From assembly GCA_024234165.1 (NCBI GenBank), contig JACKOP010000001.1, positions 1,240,001-1,304,000 of the forward strand: a stretch of 64,000 bases of DNA, written 5' to 3'. The stretch is from Pseudomonadales bacterium. GTDB lineage: Bacteria > Pseudomonadota > Gammaproteobacteria > Pseudomonadales > UBA5518. The translations under genes were made by a program, and so were the position numbers. The notes below the pieces were generated by a model. That model ran no database searches. It saw nothing but the letters and a program-made list of their open reading frames with translations, and was not told the origin of the DNA. Positions 1 through 8,392 of this stretch are shown piece by piece (positions within the stretch are counted from its first letter, which is position 1; every line of letters starts with the position of its first letter).

Positions 1-524
1 ACGCAGCTGAGATGGTCCAGCAGCCAGTAGAAGCGGTACATCAGCCACGACAGCAGCAGCCACAGCAGCAGGTAACGAAACAGTGGGTAGCCGTTCCACA
101 ACATGCTCAGGACAGTCTTCGGATCCTGGCGGATGTATTCGAAGACCAGACTGTTCAGTCGCTGGTGGAATTCGCGATAGAAATCCAGCTCGGTGATGCA
201 GAAGAAGATCGCCAGCGAGGAAGCGCCCGCCAGCCAGACGACCAGGTATTTGCGCAGGGCCGCAGACGAGGGCCAGAGAAAACCCGCCAGCAACGGCAGG
301 CAGAGAATGCTCGTGACCATCAGGTCGAAGCGCAGACCAATGCCGAAACTGCTCAGCACCTCGGCCCGGGACAAGCTGCTGGCAAGCTCCACGTTGTGCC
401 AGTACAGGGCCGTGCGTGCGAGCGAGAACAGCAGCATCAGCGCCAACATCGCAAGCAGCATGAAGCAGGCATGGCCCACGAGGGTGTGGCGGTCGCTGCG
501 CGCCCGATCCAGGGACGTGGTCAT
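1..524 (-). CDS. LTA synthase / phosphoglycerol transferase-like membrane protein, N-terminal part
   Basis: A reverse-strand frame from ATG 524 (GGAG 9 bases upstream) stays open for 174 residues and leaves the window at its left edge, so only the N-terminus is seen. It has four hydrophobic segments at about residues 15-36, 66-84, 93-112 and 148-166. Between them are family-like stretches (FGIGLRFDLMVTS, ITELDFYREFHQRLN, LSMLWNGYP) typical of the membrane domain that precedes the extracytoplasmic sulfatase-fold catalytic domain of MdoB/LtaS-type phosphoglycerol transferases. The catalytic domain is outside the window, so the substrate cannot be stated. The call rests on the N-terminal membrane-domain pattern only. 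Confidence 0.7.
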   Translation of the reverse strand, partial: MTTSLDRARSDRHTLVGHACFMLLAMLALMLLFSLARTALYWHNVELASSLSRAEVLSSFGIGLRFDLMVTSILCLPLLAGFLWPSSAALRKYLVVWLAGASSLAIFFCITELDFYREFHQRLNSLVFEYIRQDPKTVLSMLWNGYPLFRYLLLWLLLSWLMYRFYWLLDHLSC

Positions 525-899
525 GCCGGATACTCCACGCAGCGCCATGAATGCCGCAGCACCCCGCACCACGAGAACGTTTTTTTCAGTGAAACGGACA
601 ATGCAGGTGCTGCCGTCGGGAGTGGAAATCGAGGCACGGCATCCCAGCAAAGCAAACGTGAAGCTTTCGTCAATACACCGTGAAAATTTCGTGAATTCCA
701 TGGATTCTGCCGTCGAACAGCGCAGTCCCTGCAGACTGGCTTCCCTGACGCACCCGGCGCCATGCTCACCGCACCGCTTGACGCATAGATGCCACGGCCG
801 TATACCTATTCGCGTCCTTGCTCTGAACAGCGACCAACAGACGCCGGCAGCCTGCCCGCGCGGGCAGCAGTTCCGGTTCCCAGTTCCAGGGATGCCGAC
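525..899. other. 375-bp divergent intergenic region
   Basis: This stretch separates the leftward membrane sulfatase from the rightward FAD reductase. It is more AT-rich than the genes around 570-700, as expected for two divergent promoters, but I see no convincing operator, RNA or small gene. Open frames here have no family resemblance. Confidence 0.4.
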
Positions 900-2093
900 A
901 TGACACACCACAAATACCTGATCATCGGTGGCGGCATGGCAGCGGATGCTGCCACGGCGGGCATACGCGAAGTGGATCATGAGGGTTCGATCGGACTCGT
1001 CGGTGCGGAATCGGACCCGCCGTACAACCGCCCTGCACTGTCCAAGGCGCTGTGGAAGGATCAGCCTCTGGAGACGATCTGGCGCGACACGGCAGCCCGG
1101 GGAGTCCGGCTGCACCTCGGCCATGCGGCGACCGCCATCGACCCGCGAACCAGAACCGTGACCGATACGGCGGGAAATCGCTACCGCTACGAAAAGCTGC
1201 TGCTTGCGACAGGTGGCACACCGCGGCACCTGGGCTTCGGCGGCGATGACGTCATCTACTACCAGACGACGCAGGATTACCGCAGGCTGCGCGAACTGAG
1301 TGCGAACAAGCGGGATTTCGCGATCATCGGTGGCGGCTTCATCGGATCGGAAGTCGCCGCGGCACTGGCGATGCACGACCGACAGGTGACGATGCTGTTT
1401 CCCGACGAAGGCATCAGCTGGCGGCTGTTTCCACCGGGTCTGTCCCGCTTCCTGAACGACTACTATCGCAAGCAGGGCGTGCGGGTGCTGAATGGCTACA
1501 CGGTGCATGGCATGCGCAAGGAGGCCGGGCGTTTCGTGCTGGAGCCATCTTCGCAGGCGACCCATGCAGCCACGGCGGTGGTGGCGGACGCCATCGTGGC
1601 CGGAATCGGGGTAGCACCGAATGTCGAACTCGCGGAACAGGCCGGGCTGGAACTGAAGAACGGCATCGTGGTCGACGCGTACCTGCGCACCAGCAACCCC
1701 GACATCTATGCAGCAGGAGACGTGGCCTTCTTCCACGAATCGACGCTCGATGAAAGCCGGCGCGTGGAGCATGAAGACAACGCCAACACCATGGGTCGTG
1801 CCGCGGGGCGCAACATGGCCGGGGCCAGCGAACGCTACGATCACCTCCCCTTCTTCTATTCGGATCTGTTCGACCTCGGTTACGAGGCAGTCGGGCTGAC
1901 GAACTCGCGGCTGCAGATGGTCGAGGACTGGCGCGAGCCCTACCGCGAGGGTGTGGTCTACTACCTCGACAAGGGACGGGTGCGCGGCGTACTGCTGTGG
2001 AACGTGTGGGACCAGGTGCCGAACGCACGCCGGCTGATCGCCGAAGCGGGTCCCTTCCGCCCCGAGGATCTGAAGGGTCGCCTGCCCGCCTGA
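900..2093 (+). CDS. FAD-dependent pyridine nucleotide-disulfide oxidoreductase (ferredoxin-reductase/AIF-like)
   Basis: A 397-residue flavoprotein. The N-terminal FAD dinucleotide-binding motif is YLIIGGGMAADAA. The NAD(P)-binding Rossmann motif in the middle is FAIIGGGFIGSEVAAALA. The second FAD-contact motif is TSNPDIYAAGDVA. The arrangement matches ferredoxin/putidaredoxin-type reductases rather than disulfide reductases: no redox CxxxxC is visible in the FAD domain. It would pass electrons from NAD(P)H to an unidentified partner; no ferredoxin, rubredoxin or oxygenase gene is adjacent. The open frame extends upstream to 789, but the FAD motif begins just after ATG 900, which I take as the start. 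It stands alone between divergent and repeat-containing intergenic regions. Confidence 0.85.
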   Translation: MTHHKYLIIGGGMAADAATAGIREVDHEGSIGLVGAESDPPYNRPALSKALWKDQPLETIWRDTAARGVRLHLGHAATAIDPRTRTVTDTAGNRYRYEKLLLATGGTPRHLGFGGDDVIYYQTTQDYRRLRELSANKRDFAIIGGGFIGSEVAAALAMHDRQVTMLFPDEGISWRLFPPGLSRFLNDYYRKQGVRVLNGYTVHGMRKEAGRFVLEPSSQATHAATAVVADAIVAGIGVAPNVELAEQAGLELKNGIVVDAYLRTSNPDIYAAGDVAFFHESTLDESRRVEHEDNANTMGRAAGRNMAGASERYDHLPFFYSDLFDLGYEAVGLTNSRLQMVEDWREPYREGVVYYLDKGRVRGVLLWNVWDQVPNARRLIAEAGPFRPEDLKGRLPA

Positions 2094-2098
2094 AGAAG

Positions 2099-2160
2099 CG
2101 GTCGCAAAGGCACCCGATCGTCGATGCAAGCAGCGTGCGACGATGCCTTCGCACCGGTGG
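2099..2160 (+). repeat. Dispersed palindromic repeat, copy A
   Basis: Copy A of an intergenic repeat whose core is CGATGCCTTCGCACCGG at about 2140-2157, preceded by GTCGCAAAGG and GCGTGCGA. The same core recurs inverted in copy B, about 60 bp away, and in copies C and D. The pair A/B is arranged head to head like a BIME. Confidence 0.7.
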
Positions 2161-2195
2161 GACGCCGTAAATGCATCCCTGCAGGCTCGAGCGCG

Positions 2196-2264
2196 CATCC
2201 CTGCGGCGCACGCTCCCCGATGCGAAGGCATCGCCACACGCTTCGCAACGCGTTGCGACTGCCT
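2196..2264 (-). repeat. Dispersed palindromic repeat, copy B (inverted)
   Basis: Reverse-orientation copy containing ATCCCTGCGGCGCACGC, then CGATGCGAAGGCATCGCCAC, then GCGTTGCGACTGCC. It matches copy D over about 70 bp and pairs with copy A as an inverted repeat. It lies directly upstream of the glycosylase start, so transcripts could fold here. Confidence 0.7.
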
Positions 2265-2285
2265 CTGAAGGCAAGGAAGCCGGAC

Positions 2286-3254
2286 TTGAGTGAGCTGAGC
2301 TTCACGCTGGCGGCGCCTGCGCCATTCCGGCTCGACCTCACGGCATTGGCACTGTGCCGGCGGCCACACAACCGCATCGACCGCTGGGACGGACATGCGT
2401 ACCGACGCATCCTGCTGCTCGGCAGCCGCAGCACGCCGATCGCGGCGGGTGTGTGGCAGGATCGAAACGGCGGCACCGGCGCCGCCGCACTCCAGGTCAC
2501 GCTTGCCGGGAACGACGTCGGAACCGGCGCCGTTGCGCAAGCGCAGGGCCTGCTGAGGCGCCTGCTGGGCCTCGACGTCGACCTCGATGACTTCTACCGG
2601 ATGGCCGCAGCCGATCCCGAACTGGCACCACTGGCGCAGCGCTGGCGCGGGCTCAGGCCGCCACGCTTCCCGAGTGTGTTTGAAACGCTCGCCAACGCCA
2701 TCGCGTGCCAGCAGATCACGCTGACCGTGGGCATCACGCTGCTGAACCGCCTGATCGAAGCGTACGGGCGAGCGTATCCGGAGCCGGGTGCTGCCGACGG
2801 CTCTGCCTCGGTTTCCAACGCCTTCCCGACCCCGCAGGCGCTCGCCGGTGTTTCACCGGAATCGCTGCGTTCGCTCGGCTTCAGTCGCCAGAAGGCGCAC
2901 TGTCTGATCGAACTCGCCACTGCCGTCGCCGACGGAAGCCTCGATTTCAGCGAACTCGAAGCGCTCGACAATGCCGGTGCGGTCCGCTTCCTGCGCCGGC
3001 TGCACGGAGTGGGCCGGTGGTCGGCCGAGTACGTGCTGCTGCGCGCGCTCGGGCGTCTCGATGTGTTTCCCGGTGACGACGTGGGGGCACGCAACACCCT
3101 GCAGCGCTGGCTGGGTCGTGCGGAAAAGCTCGACTATGAGGGGGTGCGGCAGGCGACCGCACGCTGGCAACCCTACAGCGGCATGGTCTACTTCCACCTG
3201 CTGCTCGATTCACTCGAACAGCGCGGGATGATTCCATCGGAACGGCACGCCTGA
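2286..3254 (+). CDS. alkA: DNA-3-methyladenine glycosylase II (AlkA family)
   Basis: Base-excision repair glycosylase that removes alkylated purines. The 322-residue protein has an AlkA_N-like region, then the helix-hairpin-helix glycosylase domain. The hairpin reads LHGVGRWSAEY and the catalytic aspartate lies in DVFPGDDVG (D264/D265). The frame is open from 2124, but that stretch is repeat DNA with no protein similarity. I choose TTG 2286 because AAGGAAG sits about 7 bases upstream and the AlkA-like sequence starts right after it. It is about 40 residues longer than E. coli AlkA. It converges on the glycosyltransferase, with repeat copy C between the two stop codons. Confidence 0.85.
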   Translation: MSELSFTLAAPAPFRLDLTALALCRRPHNRIDRWDGHAYRRILLLGSRSTPIAAGVWQDRNGGTGAAALQVTLAGNDVGTGAVAQAQGLLRRLLGLDVDLDDFYRMAAADPELAPLAQRWRGLRPPRFPSVFETLANAIACQQITLTVGITLLNRLIEAYGRAYPEPGAADGSASVSNAFPTPQALAGVSPESLRSLGFSRQKAHCLIELATAVADGSLDFSELEALDNAGAVRFLRRLHGVGRWSAEYVLLRALGRLDVFPGDDVGARNTLQRWLGRAEKLDYEGVRQATARWQPYSGMVYFHLLLDSLEQRGMIPSERHA

Positions 3255-3329
3255 AAAGGCCGTCGCAAAAGCCCGCGCTCGTCGACACAAACGGCGTGCG
3301 GCGATACCTTCGCACGGCTCAGGCCTTTT
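3254..3329. repeat. Dispersed palindromic repeat, copy C, in a terminator-like hairpin
   Basis: Copy C contains GTCGCAAAAG, then GGCGTGCGGCGATACC and CTTCGCACGG. Perfect 8-base arms AAAAGGCC (3254-3261) and GGCCTTTT (3322-3329) enclose it and overlap both convergent stop codons. The outer arms end in A/T runs, so it could act as a bidirectional terminator for the convergent genes. Confidence 0.6.
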
Positions 3330-3960
3330 CCGGACCCTTCCCGACGTCGTGCGTAATGGAATCGGCATGTTCACGGTGGTAGACGTAGCTCTCGCGCGTG
3401 GCTCTGACGATGCTCAGGCCCGCCGCCACGGCCCTGTCGAACAGCTCCGCGTCGCACGCAAACGCGATCTCCCTGAACCCGCCGAGCGCATGCATCGCAT
3501 CGCGACGAATGAAGAAGGTCCCACCAATCACGCATTCCGACAGATGGATCTGCCGGCTCGTGTCGTTGCGATCCGGCACGTAAGGGTCGCCCACGATCCT
3601 CACGCCACCGTGCAGAAACTCGATGCCCGGATCCTGCTCCAGAATGCGCCGCCTGCTGTGCAGATGGTCGGGTTCGTATTCGTCGTCGGAATCCAGGAAG
3701 GTGATGAACTCCCCGCGGCACCGGGCGATCCCTTCGTTCTTGGCCCGCGCCTCACCCCCATGTGCACTCCGGATGCAGCGAATGGCAGGCGCCGTGTGCA
3801 ACTGATCGTGGATCGACGCCACGGTACCGTCCGTGCTCCCGTCGTCGACGACCCAGGCTTCCCAGTCCGTTTCGGTCTGCGCGATCAGCGAAGCCAGCGC
3901 ACGCCTCAGCAGCGGTGCCCGGTTATACGCGGCGATGACGATCGAAAACCTGGGTTTCAT
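3319..3960 (-). CDS. Family 2 glycosyltransferase
   Basis: A 213-residue inverting nucleotide-sugar glycosyltransferase of the GT-A fold. The N-terminus FSIVIAAYNRAPLLRRAL and VVDDGSTDGT form the nucleotide-binding part. The metal-binding motif is FLDSDDEYEPDHL (D90, D92, D93), and GGTFFIRRDAMHALGGF is a typical acceptor-side segment. No membrane segment is seen, so it is cytosolic or peripheral. Its ATG overlaps the stop of the upstream heme protein by four bases (ATGA, 3957-3960), implying translational coupling to a gene of unrelated function. The acceptor is unknown. It is short for the family but looks complete. Confidence 0.85.
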   Translation of the reverse strand: MKPRFSIVIAAYNRAPLLRRALASLIAQTETDWEAWVVDDGSTDGTVASIHDQLHTAPAIRCIRSAHGGEARAKNEGIARCRGEFITFLDSDDEYEPDHLHSRRRILEQDPGIEFLHGGVRIVGDPYVPDRNDTSRQIHLSECVIGGTFFIRRDAMHALGGFREIAFACDAELFDRAVAAGLSIVRATRESYVYHREHADSITHDVGKGPEKA

Positions 3961-5555
3961 GGTTCCTGCGGTGTGGGTGGCTGCAGCCCGACGACGACGG
4001 TTCGTGCCCGCACGCGCGAGAACACACCCGCCGGCACCTGCACCGGGATCGACTTCACCTGCTTCAGCGTGCGCGAATCGAAGACCGCAAGCTGGCCGCC
4101 GACGCTGCCATGGCTGCGATCACCCCGGTACCTCGCGCTCACGTAGAAGAAGTCACCGCGCGCGGTGTACTCGGGAAAGTGCGAGTGCCCCAGCGTACCG
4201 GCGACTTCCAGCGTATCCGTCACCTCGAGCGTGTTCCTGTCGATGAACTGCAGCTTGCTTGCGTTCGGGCCGGTGCCCACGATATCGACGATGATGTACG
4301 GCGCTGCCGGATGTGCAGCCGGTGATTCGGTCGGGCCGATGACCGGAATCCGCTTCACGACGTCGAAGCTTTCCATATCGAACACGGTCACTTCGTGCAA
4401 AGGGCAGTCGACCTCACCGATATTGGTTCCGATACCGAGCAGACGGCCGTTCGAGCGCACCACTGCGCCCGACCCCAGATGCGGTTTGCAGCCTGCGGGA
4501 ATCTTGCGCACGATGCGGGCCTCGGCAAGATCGATGACCGTATCGGTATGGTCATCGTACGAGGACACGACGAGATAACGCCCATCGGGCGAGAGGAATC
4601 CGTCGTGCAGGTGCCGCCCCACGTTGCTGATCTTGCGGATCGGCATCGCGGGATCGTCGAGGTCGATGATCCACACCTGACCCGCCTGCTCGAGCGCAAT
4701 CACGAACCAGTTGCCGAACGGGGTGGCGCTGATCATGCCCGCATCGGCCTCGACCTGGTTGCCGTCAGGATCGACTCCTGTCAGTTCGAGCAGGTGCAAC
4801 GGCTCCAGCGTGGCGGCATCCATGATGACCATCGTGTGCGGCACATACGAGCCGGCGGCAACGAAGCGCCCGTCGCGCGAGACCGCGAGCGAGGTGCCGT
4901 TCAGCCCGGCGCGTACCTTGCGCACGATCTGCATCGAATACAGATCCACCTTGTGCACCCAGCCGAGGTCGTCGCGCACATACGCCCAGCGCGGATCGAG
5001 TGGATGGAAATCCATCAGGTGCGGCGCGTAGCCGGTGGGAACCTCACCGACCTTGCGATGCCTGCGACCGTCGAAGAAAAGCACTTTCGCCTCGTCGCCA
5101 GCCGCCTGCAGGCCGCGCGACATCACCGCCATCAGATCGTCGATGTCGTCGATGCGGTATTGCGGCGCAGTCGGCAGCCGGGACTCGTCCGGGACGAGCA
5201 CCTGCAGCGAACCGCGAACGTCGTCGATGCCCCAGGACAGCGCGCGCTTCGGCTGCGTCGTCACCAGCTCGGCCAGCGTGTCGCGCTCCCTTGCCGACAG
5301 CGTGCCGGGCCAGGACGGGTGCTGCGGCATCAGCGTGGGCGGGATACCGGCAAGGATCTTGCCGGTCACCTGCCCGCGGTCGAGCTTCGTCTCGTCACGA
5401 TTCAGTGCCGGACCGATATATCCGCCGCGATCCGCCCCGTGGCACACCGCGCAATGCTCCATGAACAGTTTCTCGGCCTTTTCCGGATCCAGCGCCGCAG
5501 ACGCTGCCGACACTCCCGCCAGGACCATGAACATCGCAATGAAATACAGCCTCAT
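3957..5555 (-). CDS. Cytochrome cd1-like protein (NirS/NirN family): c-type heme plus d1-type propeller
   Basis: A 532-residue secreted protein. A signal peptide (residues 1-20, ending VSAASA) is followed by a short cytochrome c domain with CAVCH (C35-H39), then an eight-bladed-propeller-like region. In that region APHL (H179), RHLHDG (H317) and KPHLGSG (H359) align with the proximal and two distal heme-d1 histidines of NirS. It could be a nitrite reductase, a NirN-like dihydroheme d1 dehydrogenase or a relative with another role. No nirF, nirJ or other d1-biosynthesis gene is in the window, so d1 loading is unproven. I take ATG 5555, where the signal peptide begins; the frame is open to 6068. 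norCB about 5 kb away supports a link to denitrification-type chemistry. Confidence 0.7.
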   Translation of the reverse strand: MRLYFIAMFMVLAGVSAASAALDPEKAEKLFMEHCAVCHGADRGGYIGPALNRDETKLDRGQVTGKILAGIPPTLMPQHPSWPGTLSARERDTLAELVTTQPKRALSWGIDDVRGSLQVLVPDESRLPTAPQYRIDDIDDLMAVMSRGLQAAGDEAKVLFFDGRRHRKVGEVPTGYAPHLMDFHPLDPRWAYVRDDLGWVHKVDLYSMQIVRKVRAGLNGTSLAVSRDGRFVAAGSYVPHTMVIMDAATLEPLHLLELTGVDPDGNQVEADAGMISATPFGNWFVIALEQAGQVWIIDLDDPAMPIRKISNVGRHLHDGFLSPDGRYLVVSSYDDHTDTVIDLAEARIVRKIPAGCKPHLGSGAVVRSNGRLLGIGTNIGEVDCPLHEVTVFDMESFDVVKRIPVIGPTESPAAHPAAPYIIVDIVGTGPNASKLQFIDRNTLEVTDTLEVAGTLGHSHFPEYTARGDFFYVSARYRGDRSHGSVGGQLAVFDSRTLKQVKSIPVQVPAGVFSRVRARTVVVGLQPPTPQEP

Positions 5556-5759
5556 GGCGGAATTCCTCGACGGCAGATCGACACCGTCAACAATCCTGAT
5601 CCCGGACCCGGCCACTGCAATGCGTAGCAACCGCTTGCAGGCGACCATCGCACCATCGGACGGAGCAATCAACCCTTCCGTCAGCAGCCGCAAGCCGCAG
5701 TGGTCCGCGGACTTGCGCCCCGGTATGATCGCGGCTTGCGAGTGCACCCGTGAACCCAG

Positions 5760-7328
5760 ATGACACATCATCCCCGGCGCCACACCCTCGGCGATCTGCT
5801 GCGTCGCAGCGCAGCGCGCAACCCGCAGCGCAGCGCGATCATCTGCGGCGAAGTGAACTGGAGTTACGCGGAGTTCGACCGCATCGTCAACCGGTTCGCA
5901 CACGGCCTGGCCGGCATCGGCGTGCGCAGTGGTGATCGTGTTGCGATCCTCTCGCGCAACTCGCACGCCTTCGCCGCACTGCGCTTTGCGCTGGCACGCC
6001 TTGGCGCGGTGCTGGTACCGATCAACTTCATGCTGAAAGCGGACGAGATCGCATACGTCCTGCGTCACGCCGGCGCACGCGTGCTGTGCCTGGGGCCGGA
6101 CATGCTCGAGCCCGGGCGCACAGCGGCAGCCATGGATACTGCGGTTACACGCCTGGTGTGGCTACCTGGCGAAGATCCGGCGCAAGCACCCGCGGACATC
6201 ATCGGCTTCGACGGACTGCTCGCCGACGACGACACGCCACCCGCAGTCGAGCTCGACGCATCGATGCCGCTGCAGATCATCTATACCAGCGGCACCGAGT
6301 CGCAGCCCAAGGGCGCGCTGCTGACGCACGAGGCAGTGATGTGGGAGTACGTGAGCTGCGTCGTCGAAGGCGAGATCGCCTCCGGTGACCTGCTGCTGCA
6401 CGCACTGCCGCTGTACCACTGCGCGCAGCTCGACGTTTTTCTCGGACCGGCCGTGTACGTCGGTGCGACCAACGTGATCACCGGCAGGCCGGTGGCAGAC
6501 AACATCCTCGCGCTGCTGGCGAGACACCGCGTGAACTCGTTCTTCGCGCCGCCATCGATCTGGATCTCGCTGCTGCGTTCCCCGCAATTCGATGCCGCCG
6601 ATCTGTCCGCGCTCGCCAAGGGCTACTACGGTGCAGCGATCATGCCGGTCGAGATACTGCGGGAGCTTGCGCGGCGCCTGCCGGCCATGCGGCTGTGGAA
6701 CTTCTACGGCCAGACCGAGATCGCGCCACTGGCGACCGTACTCAAGCCGCAGGATCAACTGCGCAAGGCGGGCTCTGCAGGCCGCGCGGTACTGAATGTC
6801 GAGACGCGCGTCGTCGACGCAGCGATGCGCGACGTACAGCCTGGCGAGATCGGCGAGATCGTGCATCGCTCGCCGCAGTTGTGCAGCGGGTATTTTCGTG
6901 ACGAGGAACGCACGGCGGCCGCTTTTGCCGGCGACTGGTTCCACAGCGGCGACCTGGCGACGATCGACGACGAGGGTTTCATCACGGTCGTCGACCGCAA
7001 GAAGGACATGATCAACACCGGCGGCGAGAACGTCGCCAGCCGCGAAGTCGAGGAGGCGATCTACCGCCACCCGGGTGTCGCGGAAGTCGCGGTGATCGGC
7101 CTGCCGCACCCGTACTGGATCGAGGGTGTCACCGCAGTGATCGTCGTGAAGGCAGGCCAGACGCTCACGGAGAGCGAGGTGATCGCGCATTGCCGCGTGC
7201 ACATGGCGCAGTTCAAGGTGCCAAAGGCGGTCGTGTTCGTCGATGCGCTGCCGAAGAACCCCAGCGGCAAGCTGCTCAAGCGCGAGCTGCGCACGCGCTT
7301 CAGTGATCTGCTCGCAGAACGCGGCTGA
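5760..7328 (+). CDS. Acyl-CoA synthetase / AMP-dependent ligase (ANL superfamily)
   Basis: A 522-residue adenylate-forming ligase that activates a carboxylic acid with ATP and transfers it to CoA. Motifs in order: phosphate loop IIYTSGTESQPKG (about 173-185), YGQTEIAP adenine motif, WFHSGDLATIDDEGF, the hinge DRKKDMINTGGEN, and the C-terminal lysine motif NPSGKLLKRELR. The layout resembles FadD-like medium/long-chain or aryl acid ligases; the chain length cannot be read from the motifs. It is followed 50 bp later by ddh in the same direction and may be cotranscribed with it, although the functional link is not obvious. Confidence 0.88.
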   Translation: MTHHPRRHTLGDLLRRSAARNPQRSAIICGEVNWSYAEFDRIVNRFAHGLAGIGVRSGDRVAILSRNSHAFAALRFALARLGAVLVPINFMLKADEIAYVLRHAGARVLCLGPDMLEPGRTAAAMDTAVTRLVWLPGEDPAQAPADIIGFDGLLADDDTPPAVELDASMPLQIIYTSGTESQPKGALLTHEAVMWEYVSCVVEGEIASGDLLLHALPLYHCAQLDVFLGPAVYVGATNVITGRPVADNILALLARHRVNSFFAPPSIWISLLRSPQFDAADLSALAKGYYGAAIMPVEILRELARRLPAMRLWNFYGQTEIAPLATVLKPQDQLRKAGSAGRAVLNVETRVVDAAMRDVQPGEIGEIVHRSPQLCSGYFRDEERTAAAFAGDWFHSGDLATIDDEGFITVVDRKKDMINTGGENVASREVEEAIYRHPGVAEVAVIGLPHPYWIEGVTAVIVVKAGQTLTESEVIAHCRVHMAQFKVPKAVVFVDALPKNPSGKLLKRELRTRFSDLLAERG

Positions 7329-7378
7329 GCGCGAGCTTCATATTTCGACCATCGAGCCATCCGACAGGAGATGAATGC

Positions 7379-8377
7379 ATGACAGCCGCAACAGACGCCC
7401 GCATCCGCATCGGCATCGTGGGCCACGGCAACCTCGGGCGTGGTGTCGAAACCGCCGTGACGCGCAACCCCGACCTGTGCGTGAGCGGCATCTACACGCG
7501 GCGCGACCCGTCGACATTGATACCGCAGGTTGCCGGCACGCCGGTACACCATATGCGTGACTTGCCTGCCCACGTGGGCCAGGTCGATGTACTGGTGTTG
7601 TGCGGAGGCTCCAGGGACGATCTGCCTGCGCAGTCGCCGGAGCTGGCGGCCCGCTTCAACATCGTGGACAGCTTCGATACGCACGCACGCATTCCCGAGC
7701 ACTTCGCCGCCGTCGATGGTGCAGCGCGCGCAGGCAATACCACCGCGCTGATCTCCGCCGGCTGGGATCCGGGCCTGTTCTCGATCAACCGTGTGATGGG
7801 CGAGGCGATGCTGCCCGATGGGGCCACCTACACCTTCTGGGGCAAGGGCCTGAGCCAGGGACACTCCGACGCGCTGCGGCGCGTGCCGGGCGTTGCAGCC
7901 GCCGTGCAATACACGATCCCGGCCGAGGCGGCGATCGAACAGGTGCGCAGCGGCAAGCGCCCCCGGCTCACCACACGGGAGAAACACACGCGCGACTGTC
8001 ATGTAGTGCTCGAGGCCGGCGCCGATGCCGATGCCGTGCGCCGCGCCATCGTCACCATGCCGCACTACTTCGACGAGTACGACACCACCGTCACGTTCAT
8101 CAGCGCCGAAGAGCTGGCGCGCAACCACAGCGCGATGCCGCACGGCGGCTTCGTCATTCGCAGCGGCAACACCTCGCCGGCCTTGCGGCAGGTGATCGAA
8201 TACCGCCTGCAACTGGACAGCAACCCCGAATTCACCGCCAGCGTGCTGGTTGCCTACGCACGCGCCACGTATCGCCTGCACCGGATGGGCCAGTACGGCG
8301 CCCTGACGGTACTGGACGTGGCGCCCGCACTGCTGTCACCGCTCGACGCCGATGCGCTGCGCCGAGACTACCTGTAA
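7379..8377 (+). CDS. ddh: meso-Diaminopimelate D-dehydrogenase
   Basis: NADPH-dependent enzyme interconverting meso-2,6-diaminopimelate and L-2-amino-6-oxopimelate (the one-step lysine/peptidoglycan precursor route). The 332 residues match the corynebacterial enzyme closely: VGHGNLGRGVE nucleotide loop, SAGWDPGLFSINR, FWGKGLSQGHSDALRR, MPHGGFVIRSG and the tail GALTVLDVAPALLSP. All substrate-binding segments known for the family look present. A GGAG sequence lies 9 bases before ATG 7379. Ddh is sporadic among proteobacteria. Here it lies between a CoA ligase and an epimerase-like gene rather than with dap genes, so acquisition by transfer or a specialised role is possible. Confidence 0.9.
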   Translation: MTAATDARIRIGIVGHGNLGRGVETAVTRNPDLCVSGIYTRRDPSTLIPQVAGTPVHHMRDLPAHVGQVDVLVLCGGSRDDLPAQSPELAARFNIVDSFDTHARIPEHFAAVDGAARAGNTTALISAGWDPGLFSINRVMGEAMLPDGATYTFWGKGLSQGHSDALRRVPGVAAAVQYTIPAEAAIEQVRSGKRPRLTTREKHTRDCHVVLEAGADADAVRRAIVTMPHYFDEYDTTVTFISAEELARNHSAMPHGGFVIRSGNTSPALRQVIEYRLQLDSNPEFTASVLVAYARATYRLHRMGQYGALTVLDVAPALLSPLDADALRRDYL

Positions 8378-8392
8378 TACGAGGCTCCCGGC

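Noticed and set aside
2124..2285. N-terminal extension of the AlkA frame
   Set aside because: It lies in repeat copies A and B, has no protein similarity, and TTG 2286 has a good ribosome site.
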